Source of the DNA: DMER01 sp003451645
GTDB taxonomy: Bacteria > Pseudomonadota > Alphaproteobacteria > Micropepsales > Micropepsaceae
Reading direction: 5' to 3'
NCBI GenBank assembly: GCA_031976175.1
Contig: DALYLR010000001.1
Span: forward strand, 1 to 64,000
Length of the DNA stretch: 64,000 nucleotides
The position numbers and the translations under genes were made by a program. The notes beneath the pieces were generated by a model, which did not search any database, was not told the DNA's origin, and saw only the letters and a list, made by a program, of their open reading frames with translations. This document shows, piece after piece, positions 10,301 to 18,629 of the stretch (positions are counted from its first letter, which is position 1; each line of letters begins with the position of its first letter).

Positions 10301-12263
10301 TTTCGGCCTCTCCGCGCAGGATGCTAACAACAGCTGCTTCCAGGAGCGATCCTTCGCGAGACTGGTCGAATGTGCTGCCAGGGCCTGTTGCCAGGCGGAA
10401 ATGATAGAGGCTGATCGTTTCGCGCGCGCCCTGCCAACTCGGTGTCAGGGTATGACTGGTCTCCTTTTCGATCCGCAAGCCAAAGCTCTCAATCACCGGC
10501 ACAATGTCGCTCAATGCAATGGTTGCGGCCTTGCGGTAGACCTTGAGCTGAAACTCTTGTGCCTGGTCTTGGACCGAGCGCGTCGCGTGGACCATAACCC
10601 CGCCAGGCTCATGGTCCGACAGCAGCATCTCAACGCGGCTGACGTCCTCCACAGCCTCCTCCACGGGGACGGTCTCGCGGTAGCCCTCGCTGAAAGCGTC
10701 GGCATAGCGGCCAAGAAGAGCGTCGGTATGCTCGTTCGCGTGGATCTGCGACAGCAGGCTATTGAAATCGTCCGCCCACAGACGCGCAGCTGCATCGAGC
10801 CTGGTTTGAAGGGCCGTTTCACTAAAGGCTGGGCGCTCGCCCCCATCCAAATCGATGATCAGATGAACCCGGGTGAGCTGGCCCTCTTCGCTTTGGGCGG
10901 ACTGGGCAGAAATCTTGCCGCCGAACATGCGGGATAAGATGTCACCGAACTCGCGCGTCAGCCTGTTGCGAAACACGTCGGAGGGGACATAAATCAGTGC
11001 ACTGACAAACCTGTCAAAGGTGTCAAACCGCAGGAAGGCTTTGGTTCGGGGACGGTTGCCCAAATATACGCGACCCATGGCGATGCGGAACAAATCGTCT
11101 TCGGCGATTTGGAAGAGCTCATCACGCGGGTAGGTCTCGATGACCTGCGCCAGGGCCTTGGCATCATGGCTTGACCGGGGCAAGTTGGCGCGTGCTTCGA
11201 CACTCATCACTTTGCGGCGGATGAAGGGAATTTGATGGGCGCTCTCATTATAGGCGGCGGACGTGAAAAGGCCCACGAAGCGGCGCTCGCCCACAAGCGC
11301 GCCAGACGCATCAAAGCGCTTGATCCCAATATAGTCCTGAAGCACGCGGCGATGGACGGTGGAGCGGACATTCGCCTTGGTAATAATCAACGGCGAAGGC
11401 TGCATGAGGAAGCCGCGCACCTCAGGGGTCAGGGACACACGGTCGGCTCCGCGCCGGATCACACGGCGTTCGGGATCGCGCAACAGACCAAGGCCAGTTT
11501 CCTTCTGCGAGACAAGGCGGCCCTCGCCTTCTGATTCAAAGACGTAGTCGCGGCACCCCAAAAAGGTGAAGTGGTTGCTCTGAAGCCATTCCAAAAAAGT
11601 GAGGCTTTCCTCAACCTCCTCGGGCGGGGCAGCGCGGGGCCTGCGCATCCGCAATTCGGCCACTGATTCCGACAAGCGCATCAGCATCGCCTGCCAGTCA
11701 TTGACCGCCACAGTTACATCCCTAAGAACGCGCGCAATTTCCGCCTCAATCTCCGCAGCTCTGCTTTCGGCGACAGGCGCGATGGCTATTGCGATCATGC
11801 TCTCAGCGGTGCCGGATGCGTCCTTGTCAGTGAGATAACCGATCGTGCGTCCAGCAGCGTCGCGCTTGGTCTTGATAATGGGGTGAAAGATCGCAAGAAT
11901 GCGAATGCCCATCTCTTTCAGGGCGCCCACGATACTGTCCACCAGGAATGGGCGGTCGTCATTGATGGTGGCGAGAAGACTGGTTCCCAGTGTCCAGCCG
12001 TCCGTCATTGTCCCAGGGGTGAAGACGCGCAGGAAGGGCTCCCCAGGTGTCCTCATCAAACCTGCCGCCCGAAAATAGGCAGCCAGCGACTTCAAGGCTG
12101 ACGGCGCGAACGCTGCCAAATCCTCTGGCGCAGCGCGCAAGAGGAACCGGTCCGCAAAGGCATCCAAATCATGGGGTTGTGAAACACTTGTCTCAGGCCG
12201 TTCAACTGGCATTGACATGGAGATTGCGTCCGACAGGGGGGTGCGCGCCGTATCACTGCGCAT
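7398..12263 (-). CDS. Large NAD-specific glutamate dehydrogenase (Bac_GDH family)
   Basis: This 1,621-residue enzyme oxidatively deaminates glutamate to 2-oxoglutarate with NAD, supporting growth on amino acids. Only the large GDH class (about 160-180 kDa) has this size. The N-terminal half carries ACT-like regulatory modules (DRPFLVDSIVGALKEMG, VHLIIDLD). The catalytic part lies at about residues 730-1250, with FGRVARGGLRWSDR, VKNTVIVPVGSKGGF (substrate lysines) and GVGDMSGDVFGNGML. The C-terminal helical region includes RPELAVLLAYAKLEL. The start is either ATG 12263 or ATG 12218 (MSMPVERPETS); sequence before residue 16 is not conserved-looking. It is transcribed convergently with purH and divergently from the exonuclease gene. 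Confidence 0.95.
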   Translation of the reverse strand: MRSDTARTPLSDAISMSMPVERPETSVSQPHDLDAFADRFLLRAAPEDLAAFAPSALKSLAAYFRAAGLMRTPGEPFLRVFTPGTMTDGWTLGTSLLATINDDRPFLVDSIVGALKEMGIRILAIFHPIIKTKRDAAGRTIGYLTDKDASGTAESMIAIAIAPVAESRAAEIEAEIARVLRDVTVAVNDWQAMLMRLSESVAELRMRRPRAAPPEEVEESLTFLEWLQSNHFTFLGCRDYVFESEGEGRLVSQKETGLGLLRDPERRVIRRGADRVSLTPEVRGFLMQPSPLIITKANVRSTVHRRVLQDYIGIKRFDASGALVGERRFVGLFTSAAYNESAHQIPFIRRKVMSVEARANLPRSSHDAKALAQVIETYPRDELFQIAEDDLFRIAMGRVYLGNRPRTKAFLRFDTFDRFVSALIYVPSDVFRNRLTREFGDILSRMFGGKISAQSAQSEEGQLTRVHLIIDLDGGERPAFSETALQTRLDAAARLWADDFNSLLSQIHANEHTDALLGRYADAFSEGYRETVPVEEAVEDVSRVEMLLSDHEPGGVMVHATRSVQDQAQEFQLKVYRKAATIALSDIVPVIESFGLRIEKETSHTLTPSWQGARETISLYHFRLATGPGSTFDQSREGSLLEAAVVSILRGEAEIDGFNRLVLSAGLPLSDIVMVRAIAKYLRQAAAPFSQSLIEEALARQPALVSLLARLYHVRLSPAFKGALEERVTEEEGLNEQIEAALAAVPSLDDDRIIRRYRNVIQSILRTNAFQTIDGKPKPNLAFKIDSHRIDDLPLPRPLVEIFVYAPEIEGVHLRFGRVARGGLRWSDRREDFRTEVLSLVKAQQVKNTVIVPVGSKGGFFPKRLPPASAGRDAYQAAGVSAYKTFIRSLLDVTDNLDVNGKILPPKDVIRRDGDDPYLVVAADKGTATFSDIANGISLDYGFWLGDAFASGGSVGYDHKKMGITAKGAWEAVKRHFRELGRDIQTTPFTVAGVGDMSGDVFGNGMLLSRQTRLVAAFDHRDIFLDPNPVPAISFEERQRLFNLPRSSWADYDKSRISAGGGVYSRSLKRIPISPEVAAALSTDAKELEPAALMQAILRAPVDLLWFGGIGTFVKAQHETHAQAGDRGNDALRVDAVSLRARVIGEGANLGLTQAGRIEYARHVGRLNTDAIDNSAGVDTSDHEVNLKILMNAAIAQGNLQRSDRDALLARLTDEVGGLVLRDNYLQTQALSVAELTARDDIEAHGRMMRALEKTGRLNRAVEGLPSDETIKALQARGEGLTRPELAVLLAYAKLELFDELNASDLPDDPCVQSALTDYFPVEIGQRFPQAIKAHRLRREIIGTVLTNGLINLCGPAFMQRMREASGAAAPAIMRAAVIARGVFGIDGLVRRIEALDGKIEAQNQISMLSDLVRQVQRQTLWFLRYAPAGSITKTIETNRSAVDALRGTFAGLVSPAEAREIESRIAHLHGAGVPMDIAEDSAALPAMAAVPDIARLAGTLGAELDFVAGGFFSAGRLIGADRLRLTADRLRPPEHWDRLAVRRLADDLLGFQRTVTARALKGASGKTRADGMATITAWGQTHREPLERLETLLAELDKLGSMNVARLTLAVGQMRDLVTE

Positions 12264-12364
12264 TCAGCGCCTTGGTATCAGGCCAATTGGCCGCGGTTGC
12301 AAGAGGTGCTAACGATGCTGCAGTGCGACACGCCAGTGACGGCGTTTTGGAGCGACGTTTTCGC

Positions 12365-12955
12365 ATGAGCGAAGTCATCATCTTCGATACCGAATACACA
12401 GCCTGGGAGGGATCTCGCGAGCGCCGGTGGCGGGGACCAGGCGAGGTGCGGGAGATCGTGCAGATCGGTGCTGTCTCCTTGCGAGCCGAGAGCCTTGACG
12501 AAGCGGGACAGTTCGAGGTGCTCATGCGGCCCGAACGCAATCCAGTCCTTTCCAGTTATTTCACTGCCCTGACCGGGATCTCTCAGGCGGAGTTGCAACG
12601 CGCCGGCCGAAGCTTCAGCGATGGTGTGGCGCGGTTCCGCCAGTTTGTGGGGCCCAGGACCGCCTACTGTTATGGCGTGGACGACCAATTCATCGTCGAT
12701 CAGGGATTGCGGCAAAACGCCGGGCACCCTTGGCCCAGTTTCTTTGCCCACAATATCGGCCGATGGTTTCACGCGACGGGCGTCAATGTGGCCGGCATCA
12801 ATTCAGGCGCACTCGCGCAGCATGTGGGGGGCATGTTTGATGCGCCTGCGCATAACGCCCTCAATGATGCGCGCTCGATCGCCGAAGCCATTCGGGTGTT
12901 GGTGCGCCGTGGGGCGGCGAACCCCTTCACACATCACGATTGGCGCGCAGGATAG
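12365..12955 (+). CDS. DEDDh-type 3'-5' exonuclease (DnaQ-like)
   Basis: The 196-residue protein has an RNase T/DnaQ exonuclease fold. Exo I is D8 and E10 in IIFDTEYTAWE; Exo II is around YCYGVDDQFIVDQ; Exo III is H163 and D168 in HNALNDARS, giving the DEDDh set. Such stand-alone exonucleases trim RNA or DNA 3' ends, but the substrate here is unknown. ATG 12365 was chosen because the exonuclease fold begins two residues later; the open frame upstream lacks conserved features and overlaps the start of the glutamate dehydrogenase gene on the other strand. The 3' end overlaps the convergent DUF1287 gene by 22 bases. Confidence 0.87.
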   Translation: MSEVIIFDTEYTAWEGSRERRWRGPGEVREIVQIGAVSLRAESLDEAGQFEVLMRPERNPVLSSYFTALTGISQAELQRAGRSFSDGVARFRQFVGPRTAYCYGVDDQFIVDQGLRQNAGHPWPSFFAHNIGRWFHATGVNVAGINSGALAQHVGGMFDAPAHNALNDARSIAEAIRVLVRRGAANPFTHHDWRAG

Positions 12956-13605
12956 GCAAACCGGCGGTGCAACGGATAGCGGAACAGGGCGTCCTCAAGT
13001 TGCGGTCCGGCGCCGATGTTGTGAACGATAAGGGGCCTTTGGCCATCGCGTGATCTGAGCTCCGTCACAATCCCAATATGCGGAAGATTGCCGGGCAAGC
13101 GCCAGGTGACGATGTCGCCTGGGCGGTAGTCGGCCGGATTGCTGGAGACAGAGAGGCTCTGACCATGGCGCGCGAAGTAAACCTCCAAATTCGGCACCCG
13201 GCGATGATCGATGTTTGCGTCCGGCCTGTCGAGGCCCCAGGCTTTTGGATACCGGCCGAAATTTCGGACCATGTCGCGGTGGACGCGCTCTTGCAGATCG
13301 ATGCCCAGTGACCGGAAGGCGCGGATGACCTCGTCCGAGCATACCCCTTGCGCCGCGGGTACATCGCCACCGGGATAGGGAATGCGCAGATAAGCAGGGT
13401 CATAGCGCACGGTATGTCTGGTGCGCTCCATCGCGGCAGCAGATAGGCGCTGGGCCATGGGAAGGGTCGTGTCCCGCATCCGCTTGGCCGGATCGAGGCG
13501 CCCCAAAATCTCTGGCCATTGTTTGGTGGGCGCTTGTCCGTCGCACCCCATGAGGAGGGCGGCACAGAGGAAGACCAGAAGGCCTGAGCGCCAAACGTTG
13601 TGCAT
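12934..13605 (-). CDS. DUF1287 lipoprotein, NlpC/P60-like fold
   Basis: The first 20 residues form a lipoprotein signal with lipobox LLMGC, cysteine at residue 21, so the protein is probably anchored in the cell envelope. The rest matches DUF1287: AAQGVCSDEVIRAFRSLG (candidate nucleophile Cys), RVPNLEVYFARHG, YRPGDIVTWRL, LPHIGIVTEL (candidate His) and LIVHNIGAGP. DUF1287 belongs to the NlpC/P60-like group of cysteine hydrolases, many of which cut peptidoglycan peptides; that activity is inferred, not shown. At 223 residues it is full length. Its 3' end overlaps the exonuclease gene by 22 bases in the convergent sense. Confidence 0.85.
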   Translation of the reverse strand: MHNVWRSGLLVFLCAALLMGCDGQAPTKQWPEILGRLDPAKRMRDTTLPMAQRLSAAAMERTRHTVRYDPAYLRIPYPGGDVPAAQGVCSDEVIRAFRSLGIDLQERVHRDMVRNFGRYPKAWGLDRPDANIDHRRVPNLEVYFARHGQSLSVSSNPADYRPGDIVTWRLPGNLPHIGIVTELRSRDGQRPLIVHNIGAGPQLEDALFRYPLHRRFAYPARQS

Positions 13606-13758
13606 GCCAGCAATCCTGCGCGGTGCATGTGACGGGATCGCGGCCAGACTTTGGCGCGTTTCAGGCTTTTGCGCTGTGTCCGATGGTTAGAAGAGCCTTA
13701 CCCGCACCTCCAGCATTCGATTTGATCGCGCCGGGATGCCATGAGAGGCTTCGGTCCT

Positions 13759-14061
13759 ATGACACAGATTTTCTCCATTGGGATTGCTGGCCTCAAGGCC
13801 GCAGAGCAGCGGGTCTCAATTGCGGCCCAGAACATCGCCAATACGCAGAGTGCGGGCTATGTCCGGCTCCGGCCCGAACAAGTGTCTCAAGGCGGCCATC
13901 CGGTCGTCACCGCGCGGCCCGACGCTGGCGTGGCACCCTTTGATGGCCTAGCGGACGATCTTGTCTCCATGCGCATCGCTCAACACAGCCACAGCGCCAG
14001 CGCCGCGATCATCCGCACCGGCGATGAAATGACGCGGCGGGTCCTCGACCTCTTCGCCTAA
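13759..14061 (+). CDS. Small flagellar basal-body rod-like protein
   Basis: The 100-residue product starts with the flagellar rod/hook N-terminal motif: IFSIGIAGLKAAEQRVSIAAQNIANTQSAGY, quoted here as IGIAGLKAAEQRVSIAAQN and IANTQSAGYV. It ends with a short helical segment, RTGDEMTRRVLDLFA, like the C-terminal helix that packs against the N-terminal one in rod proteins. It lacks the long central region of FlgB, FlgC or FlgG. ATG 13759 was chosen over 13741 because rod proteins begin just before this motif. No other flagellar gene is in the window, so it is an orphan; short homologues outside flagellar clusters exist in Alphaproteobacteria. Its role is unknown. Confidence 0.75.
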   Translation: MTQIFSIGIAGLKAAEQRVSIAAQNIANTQSAGYVRLRPEQVSQGGHPVVTARPDAGVAPFDGLADDLVSMRIAQHSHSASAAIIRTGDEMTRRVLDLFA

Positions 14062-14142
14062 GCTCCAGTGTATTGGACAGCGGGCGAGCGGCCTTGCATG
14101 GGGCCGTCCCCGTTTTGGCATTCGCTGTGGAGACTTAAGGCC

Positions 14143-15660
14143 ATGATGCGCGCGCTCCTGTCTGTTGGCGGCTTTACGATGGTGAGCCGCATCACCGGCT
14201 TTGCGCGCGAGATCTTCATCGCCGCCATTGTGGGCGCCGGGCCTCTCATGGATGCCTTTGTGGTGGCCTTTCGCCTGCCCAACCATTTCCGGGCCATCTT
14301 TGCCGAGGGCGCCTTCAATTCGGCCTTTGTGCCGCTCTATACCAAGATCAGGACCCAGAGTGGCGATAGCGCCGCCTCTACCTTTGCCGATGACATCCTG
14401 TCGTGGCAGGTCGTGGCGCAAGCGGGGCTCTTGCTGGTGGCGCTCTTGGCGATGCCATGGATCGTGGCCGGGCTGGCGCCAGGATTTGTGGACGACCCGC
14501 AACAATTGGCGCTCTGCATCGCGCTGACCCGCATCACCTTTGGCTATTTGCTGTGCATCACGCTCGTCACGCATTTGGGCGCGATGCTGAATGCGCGCGG
14601 GTATTTCAAGGCAGCGGCGGCGGCGCCCGTGCTCCTCAATGTGTTCATGATTGCCGGTGTGCTCACCGCGGCATGGTTCCCCACAGCCGCTCATGGGGTC
14701 GCTTGGGGTGTGCTCGCGGGCGGGGTGGCGGAGGCTCTGCTCCTGGTTGCGGCAGCGTGGCGCGCCGGCATCCGCTTTCGGGTGCGCTGGCCTGCCTTGC
14801 CCCAAGAGGCGCGGGCCTTTTTCGGCAATTTTGGTCCGGCGGTCGTGGGCTCGGCAGGCGTGCAGCTGGCTTTGTTCGCCGATACGATGCTGGTCAGCTT
14901 CCTGGCCGCAGGCGAGCCGTCCTCGCTCTATTTCGCAGACCGGATCAATCAATTGCCCCTTGGCGTGATTGGGGTTGCACTGGGTACCGTTTTGTTGCCC
15001 GAGATGTCACGGTTGCTTGCGGCGGGCGATATCGCCGGCTCCGCGCGGGCGCAAGCGCGGGCGGCGGAGATCGGTCTTCTTCTCACTTTGCCCTGCATGG
15101 CGCTGTTCGTTCTGATCCCGCACGAGATCATGCTGGGGCTGTTTTCACGCGGCGCTTTTGATCAGCAAGCGGCCGCCTCTGCGGCCACGGTGCTGCAAGC
15201 CTATGCGTTGGGCATGCCCGCTTTTATCCTGATCCGTTGCGTGACGCCGATGTTCCATGCGCGCGGCGATACAGTGACGCCAGCACGGGCTACGCTGACC
15301 TCCATCGGGTTCAACATGGCGGTCAAAGTAGGGCTAATCTTTGGGCTTGGCTGGGGGGCGGAGGGTCTGGCCCTGGGCACATCCGTCGGGGCCTGGATTA
15401 GTTTGGGGCTGTTGTTGGTCTTTGCTTGGCGGGAGGGACTGTTGAGCTTGCCGCCATCCTTTGGCTTGCGGGTCTCCGGTATTGCGGCCGCAACCGCGTT
15501 CATGATCGCGGTTCTGGTGTTGGTTGGACCTTTGCTGTTGGCGGCGGCGCACGGGCTTGGGCAGTTTGGGAACGAAGTCGCCTTAATGGCGCTAGGTTTG
15601 GTCGCAGGTGGCGCCTATGGCCTGGCCGCCTTTGGCCAGGGATTGCACCGGCGTCTTTAG
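14143..15660 (+). CDS. murJ: Lipid II flippase MurJ (MviN)
   Basis: MurJ moves lipid II across the inner membrane for peptidoglycan synthesis. From ATG 14143 the product has 505 residues and about 14 hydrophobic segments, the normal MurJ layout. Hallmarks are VSRITGFAREIFIAAIVGAG near the start, with its conserved arginines, then AFVVAFRLPNHFRAIFAEGA, NSAFVPLYTK, SLYFADRINQLPLGVIGVAL and LLPEMSRLLA. The upstream extension to 14068 is unlikely because family members begin at M-RALLSVGGFTMVSR. It follows the rod-like gene closely and is convergent with the porin gene. Confidence 0.95.
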   Translation: MMRALLSVGGFTMVSRITGFAREIFIAAIVGAGPLMDAFVVAFRLPNHFRAIFAEGAFNSAFVPLYTKIRTQSGDSAASTFADDILSWQVVAQAGLLLVALLAMPWIVAGLAPGFVDDPQQLALCIALTRITFGYLLCITLVTHLGAMLNARGYFKAAAAAPVLLNVFMIAGVLTAAWFPTAAHGVAWGVLAGGVAEALLLVAAAWRAGIRFRVRWPALPQEARAFFGNFGPAVVGSAGVQLALFADTMLVSFLAAGEPSSLYFADRINQLPLGVIGVALGTVLLPEMSRLLAAGDIAGSARAQARAAEIGLLLTLPCMALFVLIPHEIMLGLFSRGAFDQQAAASAATVLQAYALGMPAFILIRCVTPMFHARGDTVTPARATLTSIGFNMAVKVGLIFGLGWGAEGLALGTSVGAWISLGLLLVFAWREGLLSLPPSFGLRVSGIAAATAFMIAVLVLVGPLLLAAAHGLGQFGNEVALMALGLVAGGAYGLAAFGQGLHRRL

Positions 15661-15759
15661 CGTGCTGGCGCCTTAAGGTCGCGCATTGATCGTTTGAGGC
15701 TGGCTCCTTGCAAGACCGGGGTCAGACCTCCGCAGTACCCATACTCACACTTCACGCAC

Positions 15760-15789
15760 AAAAAAGCCGGGGTGGCGAACCACCCCGGC
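15760..15789 (-). terminator. Intrinsic terminator of the porin gene, UUCG tetraloop
   Basis: Read on the minus strand, a perfect 10-bp stem GCCGGGGTGG (15766-15775 paired with 15780-15789) closes a TTCG loop and is followed by six T residues (15760-15765). It lies 26 bases beyond the porin stop codon. UUCG loops are especially stable, so this should be an efficient terminator. Confidence 0.9.
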
Positions 15790-15814
15790 CAACTCTCTTT
15801 GTCAGACCGTTCGA

Positions 15815-17317
15815 TTAGAACGTGAACATCACGCGGCCTTGGATGATGTCGAAGTCGGCGTCGAGGCTGGCGCCAGCGCCGTTCAGACGCTCGATCTCAA
15901 CCATCGAGTACTCGCCCATCATCTTCAGGTTCGAGTTCATGTACCAGGTCAAGCCGACATTGTTGATCGTCTGCTTACCGCCGCGGACGCCACCAACCGG
16001 GGTCGCCGCGCCGAACACGCCTTCATTGTGGTTCAGGTCAAGAACCGAGTGACGGCCATGGAGCGACCAAGCGCCCGTGCCACCGCCCAACGACCAGGGC
16101 GAGGCAACCGACGGACCGCGGAAGACCGCGACGTTGTTGTTGGTCGCAGCAGCCGCGTAGCGCTTGTTCTCGCCCGTGAAGATCCACTCGCCTTCGACAT
16201 AGTAGCCGTTGAATTCGGCGTCACCATTCACAAAGCGCTCAACGCTGAACTCGTAGTACTCAGCGGCGAGGTAGAAGTTCTCGATGTTCATGCCGAATTC
16301 GCCACCATATGCCTGGGCGCTTTCGCCAGTCATATTGCCGGTGTCGATGAAGCGGTCACCGGTGATGCGGATTTCCGGACGCTCACGCAGGCGGAAGGTA
16401 TTGTCGTCTTGGTTCAGAACTTGCGAGAATGTACCACCGACTTGGATGTTGTTGGTGCCATCGCTGTAGAGGCGATAGGCCAAACGACCCAGAACGTTCG
16501 TGCTTTCGTCGTTGCCCGGGATGCCAGTGTGATCGCCGTTGGCAACGCGCTCACCCGTGTAGGCAGCCGAGATGACGAAGTTGTCGCCGTCCCAGAGGAA
16601 ATTCTCTTTTTGATAGGTCGCTTCAATACCACGGCGGGCATTGTCGCCACCGAAGTTGCCAACGAGGGTCGTGATGACCGCCGCACGTTCCATCGTAGTC
16701 AGGTCGGCCGAAGAGGTTGCGTCATACAAGGTCATGACGGGCTGGATCGCACCGACATGGATGCGCAGGCCCGGGATGCCGATGTAACCAACACGCGCGA
16801 TGTTCACGACGCCAGCGCCTTCGATGCCCGAACCGCCGAAGTCAAAGCGCAGTTCGAAAATGAAGTCCTTGAAGAACTTTCCTTCAACGCCGAAACGAAC
16901 GCGGCGGAACACACCGCCAGAACCTTGGTCGCAAAGCACGTTGGTGCCCTGGCAATTGCCAACCGCGCCATAGCCCGAACCGAAGTCAAACGGATCTTGC
17001 TCGAAAGACGCCAGGTCGAACATGAAGCGGCCGCGGAAGGCCAGTTCAAAGCGGCCATCGCCCGAACGGATCGAGGGACGCAGCTCGTTGAAGCTCCATT
17101 GCACCGCGTCAGTCACTTGCTCCAAACGGCCGATGCGCGTGTTGTTCACGATGCGCTCGTCAGCCAATTGCGCTTCCAGCGCGTCCAAACGCGCCTTCAA
17201 ATCTTGAATCTCAGCGTCGCTCGCCGCTGCTTTGCCACGGCCGCCCGCGAAGGCTGGCGCCGACACGATGGACGCCGCGACCAGCGCCGTCGCACCAAGG
17301 AGAAGAACTTTGTTCAT
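15815..17317 (-). CDS. Phosphate-selective porin, OprP/OprO family
   Basis: The 500-residue precursor has a clear signal peptide (cut near PAFA-GG, residue 24), an N-terminal coiled-coil (AEIQDLKARLDALEAQLAD, about 34-55) as in trimeric porins, and a beta-rich body ending in the outer-membrane terminal phenylalanine (VMFTF). Segments such as LAFRGRFMFDLASFEQDP, RRVRFGVEGKFFKDF and FELRFDFGG match the OprO/OprP porin family. Its place directly downstream of pstB, together with a Pho box 128 bases before its start, supports a role in phosphate entry through the outer membrane. Anion or phosphate selectivity is inferred from family and context. A strong terminator follows. Confidence 0.88.
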   Translation of the reverse strand: MNKVLLLGATALVAASIVSAPAFAGGRGKAAASDAEIQDLKARLDALEAQLADERIVNNTRIGRLEQVTDAVQWSFNELRPSIRSGDGRFELAFRGRFMFDLASFEQDPFDFGSGYGAVGNCQGTNVLCDQGSGGVFRRVRFGVEGKFFKDFIFELRFDFGGSGIEGAGVVNIARVGYIGIPGLRIHVGAIQPVMTLYDATSSADLTTMERAAVITTLVGNFGGDNARRGIEATYQKENFLWDGDNFVISAAYTGERVANGDHTGIPGNDESTNVLGRLAYRLYSDGTNNIQVGGTFSQVLNQDDNTFRLRERPEIRITGDRFIDTGNMTGESAQAYGGEFGMNIENFYLAAEYYEFSVERFVNGDAEFNGYYVEGEWIFTGENKRYAAAATNNNVAVFRGPSVASPWSLGGGTGAWSLHGRHSVLDLNHNEGVFGAATPVGGVRGGKQTINNVGLTWYMNSNLKMMGEYSMVEIERLNGAGASLDADFDIIQGRVMFTF

Positions 17318-17444
17318 GTCAAATACCCCTGTTAAACCCCGAAAACCGTCTGAAAGATTGAACCGGACTTAAGCCCACTGACGAACCGTCACTCGATCCA
17401 GCCCATACGTGTTCAAACTATCCACCTTGGTTTGACATTGCTCC

Positions 17445-17462
17445 ATGACGGGTCCGTGACAG
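17445..17462 (-). promoter_or_regulatory. Pho box (PhoB binding site) upstream of the porin gene
   Basis: The minus strand reads CTGTCACGGACCCGTCAT, two 7-base half sites separated by 4 bases (11-bp repeat period). This matches 12 of the 14 half-site positions of the PhoB consensus CTGTCAT-N4-CTGTCAT. A third TGTCA lies just downstream, 13 bases further. The site is 128 bases before the porin ATG and on its strand. The rest of the 420-base gap between pstB and the porin (17318-17737) holds no gene that I can support. Confidence 0.75.
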
Positions 17463-17737
17463 TTGCCAGGGATTCAGGGGTCTCGCCTGGCGATTGCCCC
17501 CCGACCGTGGCGCAGACGCTACAGATTTCTGCCCGCTTCTGTGATCACCGGCAAAACCAAGCAGGCCCCAACGACCAATTGGTTCATAATTGCAAGGGAT
17601 TCTGTAGAAGCGTGCAGAGAGTTCCACAGTCGTCGCTGCACGACATTGTGTGTTCTGATTGTCACAATTGTTCCAGCGTGTTCACGCTCGGCCGGTTTTC
17701 CAGCCAAGCGTTGAACTAAACCCGGGTCTTTACCAAC

Positions 17738-18562
17738 CTAGCCGAACCGGCCGCTCAGATAGTCGGCTGTGCGTTGGACGCGAGGCTTGTCGAACATGGC
17801 TTTTGTATCGCCATACTCGATCAAACGGCCGAGATACATGAAGCACGTGTTGTCCGCGACGCGGGTCGCCTGCTGCAGATTGTGGGTCACGATCACAATC
17901 GTATAGCGGCCCTTGAGCTCATTGATGAGCTCTTCGATCTTAGCGGTCGCAATCGGATCGAGCGCAGAACAAGGTTCGTCCATTAGGAGAACCTCAGGGT
18001 TTCCGGCAATGGCGCGCGCGATGCATAGACGTTGCTGCTGACCGCCCGACAGGCCCAAGGCACTGTCCTTCAACCGGTTCTTCACCTCATCCCACAAAGC
18101 TGCACCTTTCAGTGCCGCCTCACACACTTCGGTCAGGAGTTTGCGGTTGTTCACGCCGTCAACACGCAGCGGGTAGATGACATTCTCGAAAATCGACATT
18201 GGGAAGGGGTTAGGCTTCTGGAACACCATCCCCATGCGCTTGCGCAGCGCGATAACGTCAACCGTCGCCCCAAAAATCGGCTCATCCTCCAGGAGCATCT
18301 GCCCCTCGGTGCGCAAATTGTCGATCAGGTCATTCATGCGGTTCATTGAGCGCAACAAGGTGGACTTGCCGCAGCCCGAAGGGCCGATCAACGCTGTGCA
18401 GAGACCGCTCTGGATGTCCAGATTGTTGTTCCACAAGGCGCGCGAGGCGCCGTACCACAGGCTAAAGTCCTGAACACGGAAGTTAACACCGCGTCCACCT
18501 TCGCGCACATGATAGACGGTGGGACCAAAATCATCCGCTGTAGCCGCCATAACGCCCCCCAA
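17738..18562 (-). CDS. pstB: Phosphate ABC transporter ATPase PstB
   Basis: PstB hydrolyses ATP to drive high-affinity phosphate uptake through PstC/PstA. The 274-residue protein has Walker [10 protein letters not shown] (residues 60-68), the ABC signature LSGGQQQRL, Walker [14 protein letters not shown] and the switch His in [19 protein letters not shown] and [19 protein letters not shown] are typical of PstB. The start is at 18562 or at the nearby ATG 18550 (MAATADDFG). It follows pstA by 67 bases. Unlike many Pst operons, no phoU follows; the next gene on the strand is the porin. Confidence 0.97.
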   Translation of the reverse strand: MGGVMAATADDFGPTVYHVREGGRGVNFRVQDFSLWYGASRALWNNNLDIQSGLCTALIGPSGCGKSTLLRSMNRMNDLIDNLRTEGQMLLEDEPIFGATVDVIALRKRMGMVFQKPNPFPMSIFENVIYPLRVDGVNNRKLLTEVCEAALKGAALWDEVKNRLKDSALGLSGGQQQRLCIARAIAGNPEVLLMDEPCSALDPIATAKIEELINELKGRYTIVIVTHNLQQATRVADNTCFMYLGRLIEYGDTKAMFDKPRVQRTADYLSGRFG

Positions 18563-18629
18563 AACTCACAATCCACGTCACTTTTGTTTCGATAGTTTGT
18601 TGCAACGCTCGCTGGTCTGATGACCCAGG

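Noticed and set aside
7515..10937. Two long plus-strand frames (352 and 370 residues) inside the glutamate dehydrogenase gene
   Set aside because: They are antisense shadows of a well-supported 1,621-residue enzyme.
15839..17335. 498-residue open frame on the plus strand, antisense to the porin
   Set aside because: It mirrors the porin codons on the other strand, has no recognisable domain and arises from codon bias in a GC-rich gene.
17432..17719. Small frames between the porin and pstB
   Set aside because: They overlap the Pho box and lack ribosome sites or protein-like composition.
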